From NCBI GenBank assembly GCA_024637315.1, contig JAGXFH010000062.1:1-64000 (forward strand): a DNA stretch of 64,000 bases. The letters are read 5' to 3'. Numbering within the stretch: the stretch's first letter is position 1; each line of letters begins with the position of its first letter. Source of the DNA: Brevirhabdus sp. (GTDB lineage Bacteria; Pseudomonadota; Alphaproteobacteria; Rhodobacterales; Rhodobacteraceae). Of this stretch, positions 40,762 through 50,436 are shown piece by piece. The translations under genes and the position numbers were made by a program. The notes below the pieces were generated by a model. It saw only the letters and a list, made by a program, of their open reading frames with translations, ran no database searches and had not been told where the DNA came from.

Positions 40762-40797
40762 AGAATTTCCCGATAGGCTGCAAATGACCAGAGCACT

Positions 40798-41760
40798 TCA
40801 GAAATCGACATAGGTCGCAACGCCCTTGCTGACCGCCAGATCAACCGCCGCCGCCGCGACCGCGAGATCCTGCAGCCCAACCCCGGTGCCGTCGAAAAGG
40901 GTGATCTCGTCGTCGGACTTTCGGCCTGGATGGGTGCCTTCGATGACCTCGCCGAGGGCAGTGATGTCGCTTTCCTTGATCAGCCCTTGAGCGATGGCGT
41001 GCTGCGCTTCACCCAGGGTAATGGATTGCGCGACCTCGTCGGTGAAGATGCTTGCGCGGGCCAGCAGGGCCGGCTCGACCTCTTGCTTGCCGATCGTGTC
41101 GGTCCCCATGCAGGCCAGATGCGTGCCGGCACGGATATGTGCATCCATCAGGGATGCTGCGGGCGAGGAGGTGATGGTGATAATTACATCTGACTGCGCG
41201 CCGAGACCTTCGAGGCTGACCGCCTCGAAGGGTAGCCCCAGCTCCGTGGCAACCTTGCCGAGAGTCGGCAACATATCGGGGTGCAGGTTCCACGCCACGA
41301 CCCTGTCGAAGTTGCGAACCTTCGCAGCCGCGCGCAACTGAAACGCCGCCTGATGACCCGCACCGACCATGCCCAGCACTTTCGCACCCTTGCGCGCCAG
41401 CCGGTCGATCGAAATCGCAGAGGCGGCCGCGGTCCGCAGCGCGGTCAGAAGATTGCCACCGACCATCGCGGTGGGGCGTCCGGTTTCGGGATCGAAGAGA
41501 TAGACTGTCGACTGGTGGTTGGTGATGCCCTTATCGGCATTGCCTGGAAAATACCCGCCCGCCTTGACGCCCAGATTGGCACCTGCGCGGTCGAGGCCGG
41601 ATTTGAAACCGTATTGCCGCCCCTCGCCCAATGCCTCGCGGACCACCGGGAAGTTATAGGCATCCCCGCGCGCCATCGACGCAAAGACGGCCTCGACCGC
41701 CTTGAAAGCAGCGTCGTCGGTGATCAGGCTGGCGATCTCTTTTTCGGGGACAACGTACAT
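40798..41760 (-). CDS. bhcD: Iminosuccinate reductase (ornithine cyclodeaminase/mu-crystallin family)
   Basis: 'MVGAGHQAAFQLRAAAKVRNFDRVVAW' Rossmann; last gene of a bhcABCD-ordered operon. Confidence 0.85.
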   Translation of the reverse strand: MYVVPEKEIASLITDDAAFKAVEAVFASMARGDAYNFPVVREALGEGRQYGFKSGLDRAGANLGVKAGGYFPGNADKGITNHQSTVYLFDPETGRPTAMVGGNLLTALRTAAASAISIDRLARKGAKVLGMVGAGHQAAFQLRAAAKVRNFDRVVAWNLHPDMLPTLGKVATELGLPFEAVSLEGLGAQSDVIITITSSPAASLMDAHIRAGTHLACMGTDTIGKQEVEPALLARASIFTDEVAQSITLGEAQHAIAQGLIKESDITALGEVIEGTHPGRKSDDEITLFDGTGVGLQDLAVAAAAVDLAVSKGVATYVDF

Positions 41761-41777
41761 CGGAGGGGCCTTTCGCA

Positions 41778-41806
41778 AAAAAAGGGGCCGGGACTTGCCC
41801 GGCCCG
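41778..41806 (-). terminator. Intrinsic terminator between bhcC and bhcD
   Basis: On the minus strand GGGCCGGG-CAAGT-CCCGGCCC then CTTTTTTT. Confidence 0.85.
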
Positions 41807-41825
41807 AAGGTAAGGGAGGATCGTC

Positions 41826-42989
41826 TCAGTACGCCTTGCCGCGAGCCGAAACCGGCCAGACGGTCTCGACCTTGCCGTTCCGGACTCCGACATACCAATC
41901 GTGCACGTTGCAGGTCGGGTCGCAGTGGCCAGGCACCAGCCGCAACTTGTCATTGATCTCGAGGACGCCATTCGGATCGTCGACAACGCCATGTTCGTCC
42001 GAGCATTTGATGTATTTGACATCGTCGCGGCCATAGACGAAGGGCAGGCCGCTGTCGACCGACTGCGCCTTGAGGCCTGCATCGACAATCGCAAGGTGCG
42101 GCTTGGCATGGCTCATCACCGAGGTCAGGATGAAGAGCGCATTTTCCCACTCTCCCTGGTCGATCCGGTTGCCGTCCTTGTCGTGGATACGCCCGTAATC
42201 AGCATCCATGAAAGCGTAAGAGCCGCACTGAAGTTCATTGTAGACGCCCGAATTGCTCTCGAAATAGTAGCTTCCCGTGCCACCGCCAGAGACAAGCTCC
42301 GGCTCCAGACCGACCTTTTTCAGCCCCTCTACCGCGTCCTTCACCTGGGCGATGGCCGCATCGAGTTTCGCCTTGCGGTCCTCAAACTTGTCGATGTGCT
42401 GCATCGCACCCTGGTAGGCTTGGATGCCAGTGAACTTGAGGTTCGGCGCGACGTCGATGGCTTTGGCGATCTCGACCACAGCCTCGGTTGTGGTCACCCC
42501 GCAACGGCCAGCCCCGCAGTCGATCTCGACAAAGCATTCAAGCGTCGTGCCATGCTTCTGAGCGGACGCAGATAGGTCCGCAACGTTCGCTACATCATCG
42601 ACACAGACGATGATCCGCGAGCCAAACTTCGGCAGCCGCGCCAGACGATCGATCTTGGCCGGGTCTCGGACCTGGTTCGAGATCAGCACATCCTTGATGC
42701 CGCCCCGCACGAAGACCTCTGCCTCGCTGACCTTCTGACAGCATACGCCGACAGCGCCTCCAAGACTTTCCTGAAGCTTCTGCACGTCCACCGACTTGTG
42801 CATCTTGCCGTGCGACCGGTGGCGCATGCCATGCGCCTTCGCGTAGTCGCCCATCTTCTTGATGTTGCGCTCCAGCGCGTCGAGGTCGAGGATCAGGCAC
42901 GGCGTCTGGATGTCCTTCTCGTCCATTCCAGGTTTGGCCGGAATGTCGTAGCCGACGTCGAGCGCGTTGATGTTCACGGGTGCGTTCAT
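41826..42989 (-). CDS. bhcC: Beta-hydroxyaspartate aldolase (D-threonine aldolase-like, PLP)
   Basis: 'DIQTPCLILDLDALERNIKKMGDYAKAHGMRHRSHGKMHKS', 'VSGGGTGSYYFESNSGVYNELQCGSYAFMDADYG'. Confidence 0.88.
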   Translation of the reverse strand: MNAPVNINALDVGYDIPAKPGMDEKDIQTPCLILDLDALERNIKKMGDYAKAHGMRHRSHGKMHKSVDVQKLQESLGGAVGVCCQKVSEAEVFVRGGIKDVLISNQVRDPAKIDRLARLPKFGSRIIVCVDDVANVADLSASAQKHGTTLECFVEIDCGAGRCGVTTTEAVVEIAKAIDVAPNLKFTGIQAYQGAMQHIDKFEDRKAKLDAAIAQVKDAVEGLKKVGLEPELVSGGGTGSYYFESNSGVYNELQCGSYAFMDADYGRIHDKDGNRIDQGEWENALFILTSVMSHAKPHLAIVDAGLKAQSVDSGLPFVYGRDDVKYIKCSDEHGVVDDPNGVLEINDKLRLVPGHCDPTCNVHDWYVGVRNGKVETVWPVSARGKAY

Positions 42990-43004
42990 GGGAGCCTCCT
43001 TGGC

Positions 43005-43970
43005 TTACATCCAGGGCAGTTTGTCGAGGTCGACATTGCCGCCGGTGATGATGACGCCGACGCGCTTGCCGGCAAAGATGTCCTTGTTTTTCAGGATACA
43101 GGCAAGCGGCACGGCGCTCGACGGCTCTATCACGATCTTCATGCGCTTCCAGATCAGCTTCATCGCTTCGATGATCTCGTCTTCGGAGGCGGTGAAGATG
43201 TCAGCGACGTGGTTCTGCACGAAATGCCAAGTAAGGTCTTTCAACGGCACTTTCAAACCATCCGCAACGGTTTCCGGCGCGTCATCGGCGATGATATGAC
43301 CGGCCTTGAAACTGCGATAGGCATCGTCGGCCTGCTCAGGTTCGGCGGCATAGATCTTCACCTGCGGCCCAAGATTGGACAGCGTCAGACAGGTGCCCGA
43401 CACCATGCCGCCACCACCGATCGGCGCGATCACCGAGTCCAGCCCCTCGACCTGTTCGATCAGTTCCTTCGAACATGTTCCCTGACCGGCGATGACACGC
43501 GGATCGTTGTATGGATGCACGAACTCCGCCCCGGTTTCTGCGACAACCTCGGCAAAGACCGCTTCGCGGCTCGTGGTCGACGGCTCGCACTCGACGACAC
43601 GCCCGCCGTAGCCTTTCACGGCATCCTTCTTGGCTTGGGGTGCGGTCCGCGGCATCACAACCGTGCATGGAATCCCGCGCCGACCAGCAGCGTAGGAAAG
43701 GCAGGTGCCGTGATTACCAGAGGAATGCGTCGCCACGCCCTTGGCGGCCTGCTCATCGGTCAGTCCAAAGACCGCATTCGAGGCCCCTCGCGCCTTGAAC
43801 GCCCCCGCCTTTTGAAGGTTCTCGCATTTGAAGAACAGACTGGCGCCCATCAGGTCGTCGATGAACCGAGAGGTCAGAACCGGCGTACGGTGAATGTAGG
43901 GTTTGACACGTTCATGCGCGATCAGCATGTCGGCGAGGGTCGGGATTTCCATGACTTCGCTATCCTTCAT
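43005..43970 (-). CDS. bhcB: Erythro-beta-hydroxyaspartate dehydratase (Ser/Thr dehydratase fold-type II PLP)
   Basis: 'FFKCENLQKAGAFKARGASNAV', 'THSSGNHGTCLSYAA', 'APIGGGGMVSGTCL'; TAATG coupling to bhcA. Confidence 0.88.
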   Translation of the reverse strand: MKDSEVMEIPTLADMLIAHERVKPYIHRTPVLTSRFIDDLMGASLFFKCENLQKAGAFKARGASNAVFGLTDEQAAKGVATHSSGNHGTCLSYAAGRRGIPCTVVMPRTAPQAKKDAVKGYGGRVVECEPSTTSREAVFAEVVAETGAEFVHPYNDPRVIAGQGTCSKELIEQVEGLDSVIAPIGGGGMVSGTCLTLSNLGPQVKIYAAEPEQADDAYRSFKAGHIIADDAPETVADGLKVPLKDLTWHFVQNHVADIFTASEDEIIEAMKLIWKRMKIVIEPSSAVPLACILKNKDIFAGKRVGVIITGGNVDLDKLPWM

Positions 43971-45160
43971 TACGCAGCCGCTTTCATCGGCTGGGCAACC
44001 GTTGCGCGGAAATGGTCCTGCGCAGAGGCAACGCCAGAGCCAAGCTTGATCGGCAGGCCCAGATCGACCATCACCATCTCGGCGGTTGCCAGACCCGACA
44101 AGGTCATGACATCTGTCAAGCTGCCCAGATGTCCGATCCGAAATACCTTCCCTGCGACCTCGCCAAGCCCGACACCAAAGGCGACCCCGTAAGCCTCTGC
44201 GGCGCGCGTCACGATGGCTGTCGCGTTGAATCCGACGGGGGTTAGGATCGCACTGACGGTATCAGAATACACCTCGGGCGTCTCGGCGCACAGCCGCAGC
44301 CCCCATGCGCTCACCGCCGCCCGGACACCGTCCGCGATTCGCTTATGGCGGGCAAAGACATTGTCCAGTCCTTCGGCCAGCAACATGTCACTCGCCATCT
44401 TGAGGCCATTCAGCAAGCCGACGGCCGGCGTGTAGGGGTAGGCATTGTTGGCATACCCCTTCGCCATGTCGCGGACGTCAAAGAATGTGCGCGGTAACTT
44501 CGCGGTCTCGAGCGCGGCCATTGCACGCGGGCTGAACCCGACAATCGCAAGGCCAGCGGGCAGCATGAAGCCCTTCTGGCTGCCGGTCACGGCGATATCG
44601 ACGCCCCAATCGTCCATCCGGAAATCCATCGATCCGATCGAGCTGACGCCATCGACGAACAGCATCGCCGGGTGTTTGGCCGCGTCGAGCGCGCGCCTCA
44701 CGGCTGCGATATCAGACCTGACACCGGTCGCGGTTTCATTATGCGTGGCCAGTACGACCTTTATCTCGTGGGCCGTGTCGGCGGTCAGGATTGCTTCATA
44801 CCGGTCTGCGGGAATCGCGGCGCCCCAAGCGGCCTCGACGATCTCGACATTCAGATCATGGCGCTGGCACATATCGATCCAGCGATGACTGAACATTCCG
44901 TTCCGGGCCGCCAGCACCTTGTCACCGGGCGACAGAGTATTGGTTAACGCGGTTTCCCAGCCGCCGGTGCCGGTCGACGGGAAGACGAAAATCTCGGCTG
45001 TTTCGCTTTTCAGCACCTTCTTCACACCCGCCAGCGCGGGGTGCAGGATCTGGCCGAACAGCGGCGAGCGATGATCCAACGTCGGCATGTCCACGGCCTT
45101 GCGCAAAACTTCGGGCATGTTCGTGGGACCAGGGATGAAAACGGGGTTCTGGAAGCTCAT
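43970..45160 (-). CDS. bhcA: Aspartate-glyoxylate aminotransferase (class V, PLP)
   Basis: 'FQNPVFIPGPTNMPEVLRKAVDMPTLDHRSPLF', 'FPSTGTGGWETALTNTLSPGDKVL', 'AVTGSQKGFMLPAGLAIVGFS'. Confidence 0.88.
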   Translation of the reverse strand: MSFQNPVFIPGPTNMPEVLRKAVDMPTLDHRSPLFGQILHPALAGVKKVLKSETAEIFVFPSTGTGGWETALTNTLSPGDKVLAARNGMFSHRWIDMCQRHDLNVEIVEAAWGAAIPADRYEAILTADTAHEIKVVLATHNETATGVRSDIAAVRRALDAAKHPAMLFVDGVSSIGSMDFRMDDWGVDIAVTGSQKGFMLPAGLAIVGFSPRAMAALETAKLPRTFFDVRDMAKGYANNAYPYTPAVGLLNGLKMASDMLLAEGLDNVFARHKRIADGVRAAVSAWGLRLCAETPEVYSDTVSAILTPVGFNATAIVTRAAEAYGVAFGVGLGEVAGKVFRIGHLGSLTDVMTLSGLATAEMVMVDLGLPIKLGSGVASAQDHFRATVAQPMKAAA

Positions 45161-45222
45161 GATTTGCCCTCCTGTGGCGATTGCCGTCACTCTAGTCCAA
45201 GCGTCGCATTTTCCCAATTTTT

Positions 45223-45239
45223 TTGAAAAATTATTTCAA
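45223..45239. promoter_or_regulatory. Candidate IclR-type operator TTGAAA-AATTA-TTTCAA
   Basis: Perfect 6-bp inverted arms with 5-nt AT spacer in the bhcA/bhcR divergent promoter region. Confidence 0.55.
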
Positions 45240-45357
45240 TATAGAGATTCCCTTGAAAAGGGTATAATTTACAATGGTTTGTATTTTTTCATTAGCCAGA
45301 AGCAATTTTCGCCACTATGCAGAAAGACCTGATCGTTTTCCGGATCGGGGAAAGAAA

Positions 45358-46173
45358 ATGCAGCCACCCGCCCGCCGCAAGGGCCGCCCCAAGGGTTTCG
45401 ACAGCACCGATTCCCAGACGACAATCCAGTCGCTTGACCGGGCGCTAAACGTCCTTGTGGCTCTGGCCTCGGGCAACGGCATGACACTGACCGACATTTC
45501 GACCGTACTGGATCAGTCTCCCGCCACGATGTACCGCGTCCTGACGACGCTCGCATCACGGGAATTTGTCGAAATCGACCCGCAAAGGCAGGAATGGCAT
45601 ATCGGACCGATGGCGTTCCAGCTCGGCTCCGCCTTCTTGCGGCGCAGCGGGGTGATCGAACGCAGCCGTCCGGTGATGCGCGACCTGACGGCGGCGACGG
45701 GAGAGACATCAAACCTCGGAATCGAAAAGGACGGCGACGTCATGTTCGTCAGCCAGATCGAGACGCACGAATCGATCCGCGCGTTCTTTCCGCCCGGAAC
45801 GCTTTCGCCGATGCACGCCTCTGGCATCGGCAAGGCCCTGCTGAGCATGTTCGAAGAGGATCGGCTCGCGCGGTTCCTGCGTGACCACGACTTGCAGCGT
45901 TTCACCGACAAGACCATCAGCGACCCTGCCCGACTGGTCGAAGACCTGCGGCTCATCCGCGCCCGCGGCTACGCCGTCGATGACGAGGAAAAGACCACCG
46001 GCATGCGCTGCGTCGCCGCCGCAATCATCAATGTTCACGGCGAAGCTGTAGCCGGGATCTCGGTCTCTGGCCCCACCCATCGGATGACCGAAGGCGAGAT
46101 CGGCCGTATCGGCGATCTGGTCAGGGACGCCGCCGCGAACGTATCACGCGGGCTTGGCGCCCCGGACGCCTGA
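45358..46173 (+). CDS. bhcR: IclR-family regulator, divergent to bhcABCD
   Basis: 'TIQSLDRALNVLVALASGNGMTLTDISTVLDQSPATMYRVLTTLASREFVEID' HTH, IclR effector domain. Confidence 0.85.
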   Translation: MQPPARRKGRPKGFDSTDSQTTIQSLDRALNVLVALASGNGMTLTDISTVLDQSPATMYRVLTTLASREFVEIDPQRQEWHIGPMAFQLGSAFLRRSGVIERSRPVMRDLTAATGETSNLGIEKDGDVMFVSQIETHESIRAFFPPGTLSPMHASGIGKALLSMFEEDRLARFLRDHDLQRFTDKTISDPARLVEDLRLIRARGYAVDDEEKTTGMRCVAAAIINVHGEAVAGISVSGPTHRMTEGEIGRIGDLVRDAAANVSRGLGAPDA

Positions 46174-47043
46174 TCACCCTGCCGCAGCCTTGACCCGAGC
46201 GGCGTTCTTGGACAACTCCGGTATCGCCAGCGCCATATGCCGGTTTACATCCTTGTAAAGCAGGTAGCGGAATGGGCCGGGACCACCTGCATAGCAAGCC
46301 TGCGGGCAGAAGGCGCGCAGCCACATGTAGTCGCCCGCCTCCACCTCGACCCAATCCTGATTGAGCCGGTAGACTGCCTTGCCCTCCAGCACGTAAAGCC
46401 CGTGCTCCATCACATGGGTCTCGGCGAAGGGGATGACCCCTCCGGGCTGGAAGGTGACGACCGTAACATGCATGTCGTGGCGCAGATCGGCGGGGTCGAC
46501 GAAGCGCGTGGTCGCCCACGCACCGTCCGTGTCCGGCATCGGCGTCGGTGCGATGTCGTTCTCATTGGTGACGAAGGCGTCAGGCAGCGCGAGCCCTTCG
46601 ACAGCCTGATAGGCCTTGCGGATCCAGTGGAACCGGGCCGGAACCTTGCCAGTGTTGCGAAGCTGCCAGTCGGTATCCGGCGGCAGATAGGCATAGCCGC
46701 CCGTCCTCATGTCGTGCGCCTCACCGCCGATTGTAAGGCTGATGCCGCCCCCGACCACGAACAGAACCGCCTCGACCCCCGAATCAGTTTCGGGCCGGTC
46801 ACTGCCGCCGCCCGGTTGCACCTCGGCGATATATTGCGAAAAGGTTTCGGCAAAGCCGGAAAGCGGTCGCGACAGCACCCAGAACCGGGCGCCGTCCCAG
46901 AAAGGCAGAAAGCTTATCACGATATCGCTGAATGTGCCTTTCGGGATAACCGCATAGGCTTCGGTGAACATGGCGCGGTCGGTCAGAAGCTGCGTCTGCG
47001 GCGGCAAGCCACCTTCGGGAAAGTAGTAGGGGCGCGTGGACAT
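46174..47043 (-). CDS. allE: (S)-ureidoglycine aminohydrolase (bicupin)
   Basis: 'PFAETHVMEHGLYVLEGKAVYRLNQDWVEVEAGDYMWLRAFCPQACYAGGPGPFRYLLYKDVNRH'. Confidence 0.9.
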   Translation of the reverse strand: MSTRPYYFPEGGLPPQTQLLTDRAMFTEAYAVIPKGTFSDIVISFLPFWDGARFWVLSRPLSGFAETFSQYIAEVQPGGGSDRPETDSGVEAVLFVVGGGISLTIGGEAHDMRTGGYAYLPPDTDWQLRNTGKVPARFHWIRKAYQAVEGLALPDAFVTNENDIAPTPMPDTDGAWATTRFVDPADLRHDMHVTVVTFQPGGVIPFAETHVMEHGLYVLEGKAVYRLNQDWVEVEAGDYMWLRAFCPQACYAGGPGPFRYLLYKDVNRHMALAIPELSKNAARVKAAAG

Positions 47044-47324
47044 CGGATTATGCTTTCTGCAGGAATTCGTACCTGTCCACCAAATCCTGCCCGGCACCGC
47101 ATTCCAACTCTTTTCCCGACTTGAATCACCTGAAGGATTGATCGGAAAAAACTGAAAATGGGTGCTCCGCGCAAACTGCCCGGTGTCCGGGCAACCACCG
47201 ATCGCCGAAGTGTGCCGTTTTGCTCGCTGCTGCTGACAGGCGTTGAGATTGCCGTCAACTACTGGAATAGTGACTTTCAGATCATCGGGCGCACCCGCCT
47301 TTGATCGTCAAAGTGGAGGACTAC

Positions 47325-48278
47325 ATGATTAACCTAAAATCCAAGCTCGGCGGCATCGTCGTCGGGGCGACGCTGGTCTTTGCACCGGCGGTTTCGCAAG
47401 CTGAAGAATTCATCAACATCCTCACCGGCGGGACGTCCGGCGTCTACTATCCACTGGGGGTGGGCCTTTCGAAAATCTACGCCGACAACATCGAAGGCGC
47501 CCGTACCCAGGTTCAGTCGACGAAAGCCTCGGTCGAGAACCTGAACCTGCTGCAGCAGGGAAAAGGCGAACTGGCGCTTGCGCTGGGCGACTCGGTGAAA
47601 CTGGCTTGGGAGGGCGACGCAGAGGCCGGGTTCAAGGAGCCTCTGGCCAAGCTGCGCGGAATAGCCGCCGTTTACCCCAACTACATCCAGATCGTCGCTA
47701 GCCATGAATCCGGCATCACGAAGTTCGAGGATCTGATGGGCATGAGCCTGTCCGTGGGTGCGGCGAAGTCGGGGACCGAGTTGAACGCCCGGAAGATCTT
47801 CGAGGCTGCGGGAAAGAGCTACGATGATCTGGGCAAGGTCGAGTACCTGCCCTTCGCTGAGTCGGTCGAGTTGATCAAGAACCGGCAGTTGGATGCAACC
47901 TTGCAGTCGGCCGGCCTTGGCGTCGCGTCGATCAAGGATCTGGCGACATCTTTGCCGATCAACGTCGTGGCCGTACCGGCAGATGTCGTTGCAACCCTTG
48001 GAGCGCCGTACATCTCAGCCGTGATTCCGGCAGGCACCTATGACGGTCAGGACGCGGATGTGGAAACAGTAGCCGTCGTCAACTTCCTCGTGACACATGA
48101 GGATGTATCGGAAGAAACCGCCTATCAGATGACCAAACTGCTGTTTGAGAATCTGCCGGAACTGGAAGCAGCCCACAATGCCGCCGCGTCCATCAAGCTG
48201 GAAAATGCGCTTGCCGGGATGCCGATCCCGCTGCACCCGGGCGCGGAGCGCTACTACAAGGAAAAGGGCATGATGTAG
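47325..48278 (+). CDS. TAXI-family TRAP transporter substrate-binding protein
   Basis: 'FINILTGGTSGVYYPLGVGLSKIYAD', 'TKASVENLNLLQQGKGELALALGDS'; signal peptide. Confidence 0.92.
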   Translation: MINLKSKLGGIVVGATLVFAPAVSQAEEFINILTGGTSGVYYPLGVGLSKIYADNIEGARTQVQSTKASVENLNLLQQGKGELALALGDSVKLAWEGDAEAGFKEPLAKLRGIAAVYPNYIQIVASHESGITKFEDLMGMSLSVGAAKSGTELNARKIFEAAGKSYDDLGKVEYLPFAESVELIKNRQLDATLQSAGLGVASIKDLATSLPINVVAVPADVVATLGAPYISAVIPAGTYDGQDADVETVAVVNFLVTHEDVSEETAYQMTKLLFENLPELEAAHNAAASIKLENALAGMPIPLHPGAERYYKEKGMM

Positions 48279-48336
48279 GTATCAGCCAGCGGGCATTCGC
48301 AACGGATGCCCGCAACTGCCGTCCGGGGAGGGAAAG

Positions 48337-50436
48337 ATGCAGAGCACCGATCAGCCGACTGAACCGCCAGACAACCAACCCGTTGCCGAGCTTCACGATC
48401 CGTTGGCGGCCAGCTTTCCCGGCAGTCTTGAAGGGCGAATTCTGTTCTGGATCGCGGTGGTGTTTTCGGTCTTTCAGATCGCCACGGCCGCGCACCTGAT
48501 CGACTTTGCCAGTCAGGTGACCCGCGCCTTCCATGTCGGCTTTCTCGGCCTCTTGGGGTTTCCGCTGCTGGCGGCCTTGCGTCAAAAGGCCGGCGCCATG
48601 CGGGTGGTCGCCTGGGGCATGGCCGCCCTGTGCGTCGGGGTCGCCCTTTACCAGTGGTGGGAATACACGCCACTGCTGCTTCGCGCCGGTGATCCGCTAC
48701 CACGGGACATCGTCGTCGGCGTGATTGCGCTTTTTGTGGTTTTCGCTGCCGCCTGGGCGCTGATGGGCCCCGCCCTTCCGATCATCGCCGGCAGTTTTCT
48801 GGCCTACTGCCTGTTCGGAGAGTATCTGCCATCGCCCCTGAACCACCGCGGCTATGACTTCGCGCAGGTCGTCGATCACATGGCTTATGGGACCGAAGGC
48901 ATCTACGGCATTCCGACTTATGTATCTTCGACCTACATCTTCCTGTTCATCCTGTTCGGCGCATTCCTTGAACGGGCCGGGATGATCCGGCTGTTCACCG
49001 ACGTTTCGCTGGGGCTGGTTGGCCATCGTCAGGGCGGAGCGGCAAAGGTGTCGGTGGTCTCGTCCGGTTTGATGGGAACCATATCCGGCTCTGGCGTGGC
49101 CAATGTCGTCACGACCGGGCAATTCACGATACCGCTGATGAAGTCCTTTGGCTATCGCCCTGCCTTCGCAGGCGGGGTCGAGGCGACGGCGTCGATGGGC
49201 GGGCAGATCATGCCGCCGGTCATGGGCGCGGTCGCCTTCATCATGGCAGAAACCCTCGGCGTCGAGTATATCGAGGTCGTGCAGGCCGCGCTGATCCCGG
49301 CGATCCTGTATTTCGCTTCGGCCTTCTGGATGGTCCATCTGGAGGCAGGCCGACACGGGCTCAAGGGCATGTCGGCAGACGAACTGCCCTCGCCATTGAA
49401 GGCCATTCGTGAACGCTGGCATCTGATCCTGCCGCTTGCCGTTCTGGTGTATCTTCTGTTCTCTGGCTACACGCCGCTCTTCGCAGGGACGATCGGACTG
49501 GCGCTGACGGTCATGCTGATCCTTGGCGGCTCGGTGGCGCTTGGCCTGCCCGCCGGGGTGATCCGGATGATCTTCTGGGTTGGTCTTGGCCTGACCGCGG
49601 CTGCATTCTTCAAGTACGGCATCACCATCGTGGCCGCCGCCATTCTGGCGCTGATTTTCGTGAACATATTCGTCAAGGGCGGACACGAGACCTTGGCGAT
49701 CTGCCGTGACAGTCTGGCCGAAGGCGCGAAGACCGCGCTGCCGGTCGGCATCGCTTGCGCGCTCGTCGGCGTGATCATCGGCACGATGACGCTGACCGGT
49801 GCGGCCAATACCTTTGGCCAGTTCATCGTCTCTGTCGGCGAAAGCAGCCTGTTCCTGTCGCTGGTGCTGACGATGATCACCTGCATCATACTGGGCATGG
49901 GGATTCCGACGATCCCGAACTACATCATCACGTCTTCCATCGCTGGCCCGGCACTGCTGACGCTTGGCGTGCCGCTGATCGTCAGCCACATGTTCGTCTT
50001 CTACTTCGGCATCCTCGCCGATCTCACCCCGCCGGTGGCGCTTGCCTGTTTTGCGGCGGCACCGATCGCGCGGGAAAGCGGGCTGAAGATCTCGATGGAG
50101 GCGATCAAGGTCGCGGCCGCCGGCTTCGTCATTCCGTTCATGGCGGTCTACACCCCGGCCCTGATGTTGCAGGATGGCGGCCCGTTGGCAGCGTCGATCG
50201 GCTACATTCCGGCGGTCGGATATATCGTGCTGAAGACGCTGCTGGCGATCGGGCTGTGGGGCACGGCGGTCATCGGCTGGCTTGGCCGCAGGCTGAACTG
50301 GATGGAAAGGGTTCTGGCGATGTTGGCAGCCTTTACGCTGGTCGCGGCCCTGCCGCTGACGGACCAGATCGGCTTTGCCCTCTTTGGTGGTTTCGTCATC
50401 CTACTTTGGCAAGCGAGGGTGCGCAGCCCAGCATGA
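48337..50436 (+). CDS. TRAP transporter fused permease (4TM+12TM)
   Basis: 699 aa polytopic; 'GLMGTISGSGVANVVTTGQFTIPLMKSFGYRPAFAGGVEATASMGGQIMPPVMGAVAFIMAE'. Confidence 0.93.
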   Translation: MQSTDQPTEPPDNQPVAELHDPLAASFPGSLEGRILFWIAVVFSVFQIATAAHLIDFASQVTRAFHVGFLGLLGFPLLAALRQKAGAMRVVAWGMAALCVGVALYQWWEYTPLLLRAGDPLPRDIVVGVIALFVVFAAAWALMGPALPIIAGSFLAYCLFGEYLPSPLNHRGYDFAQVVDHMAYGTEGIYGIPTYVSSTYIFLFILFGAFLERAGMIRLFTDVSLGLVGHRQGGAAKVSVVSSGLMGTISGSGVANVVTTGQFTIPLMKSFGYRPAFAGGVEATASMGGQIMPPVMGAVAFIMAETLGVEYIEVVQAALIPAILYFASAFWMVHLEAGRHGLKGMSADELPSPLKAIRERWHLILPLAVLVYLLFSGYTPLFAGTIGLALTVMLILGGSVALGLPAGVIRMIFWVGLGLTAAAFFKYGITIVAAAILALIFVNIFVKGGHETLAICRDSLAEGAKTALPVGIACALVGVIIGTMTLTGAANTFGQFIVSVGESSLFLSLVLTMITCIILGMGIPTIPNYIITSSIAGPALLTLGVPLIVSHMFVFYFGILADLTPPVALACFAAAPIARESGLKISMEAIKVAAAGFVIPFMAVYTPALMLQDGGPLAASIGYIPAVGYIVLKTLLAIGLWGTAVIGWLGRRLNWMERVLAMLAAFTLVAALPLTDQIGFALFGGFVILLWQARVRSPA

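Noticed and set aside
48697-49989. 430-aa minus-strand ORF
   Set aside because: D/H/R-rich shadow of the TRAP permease
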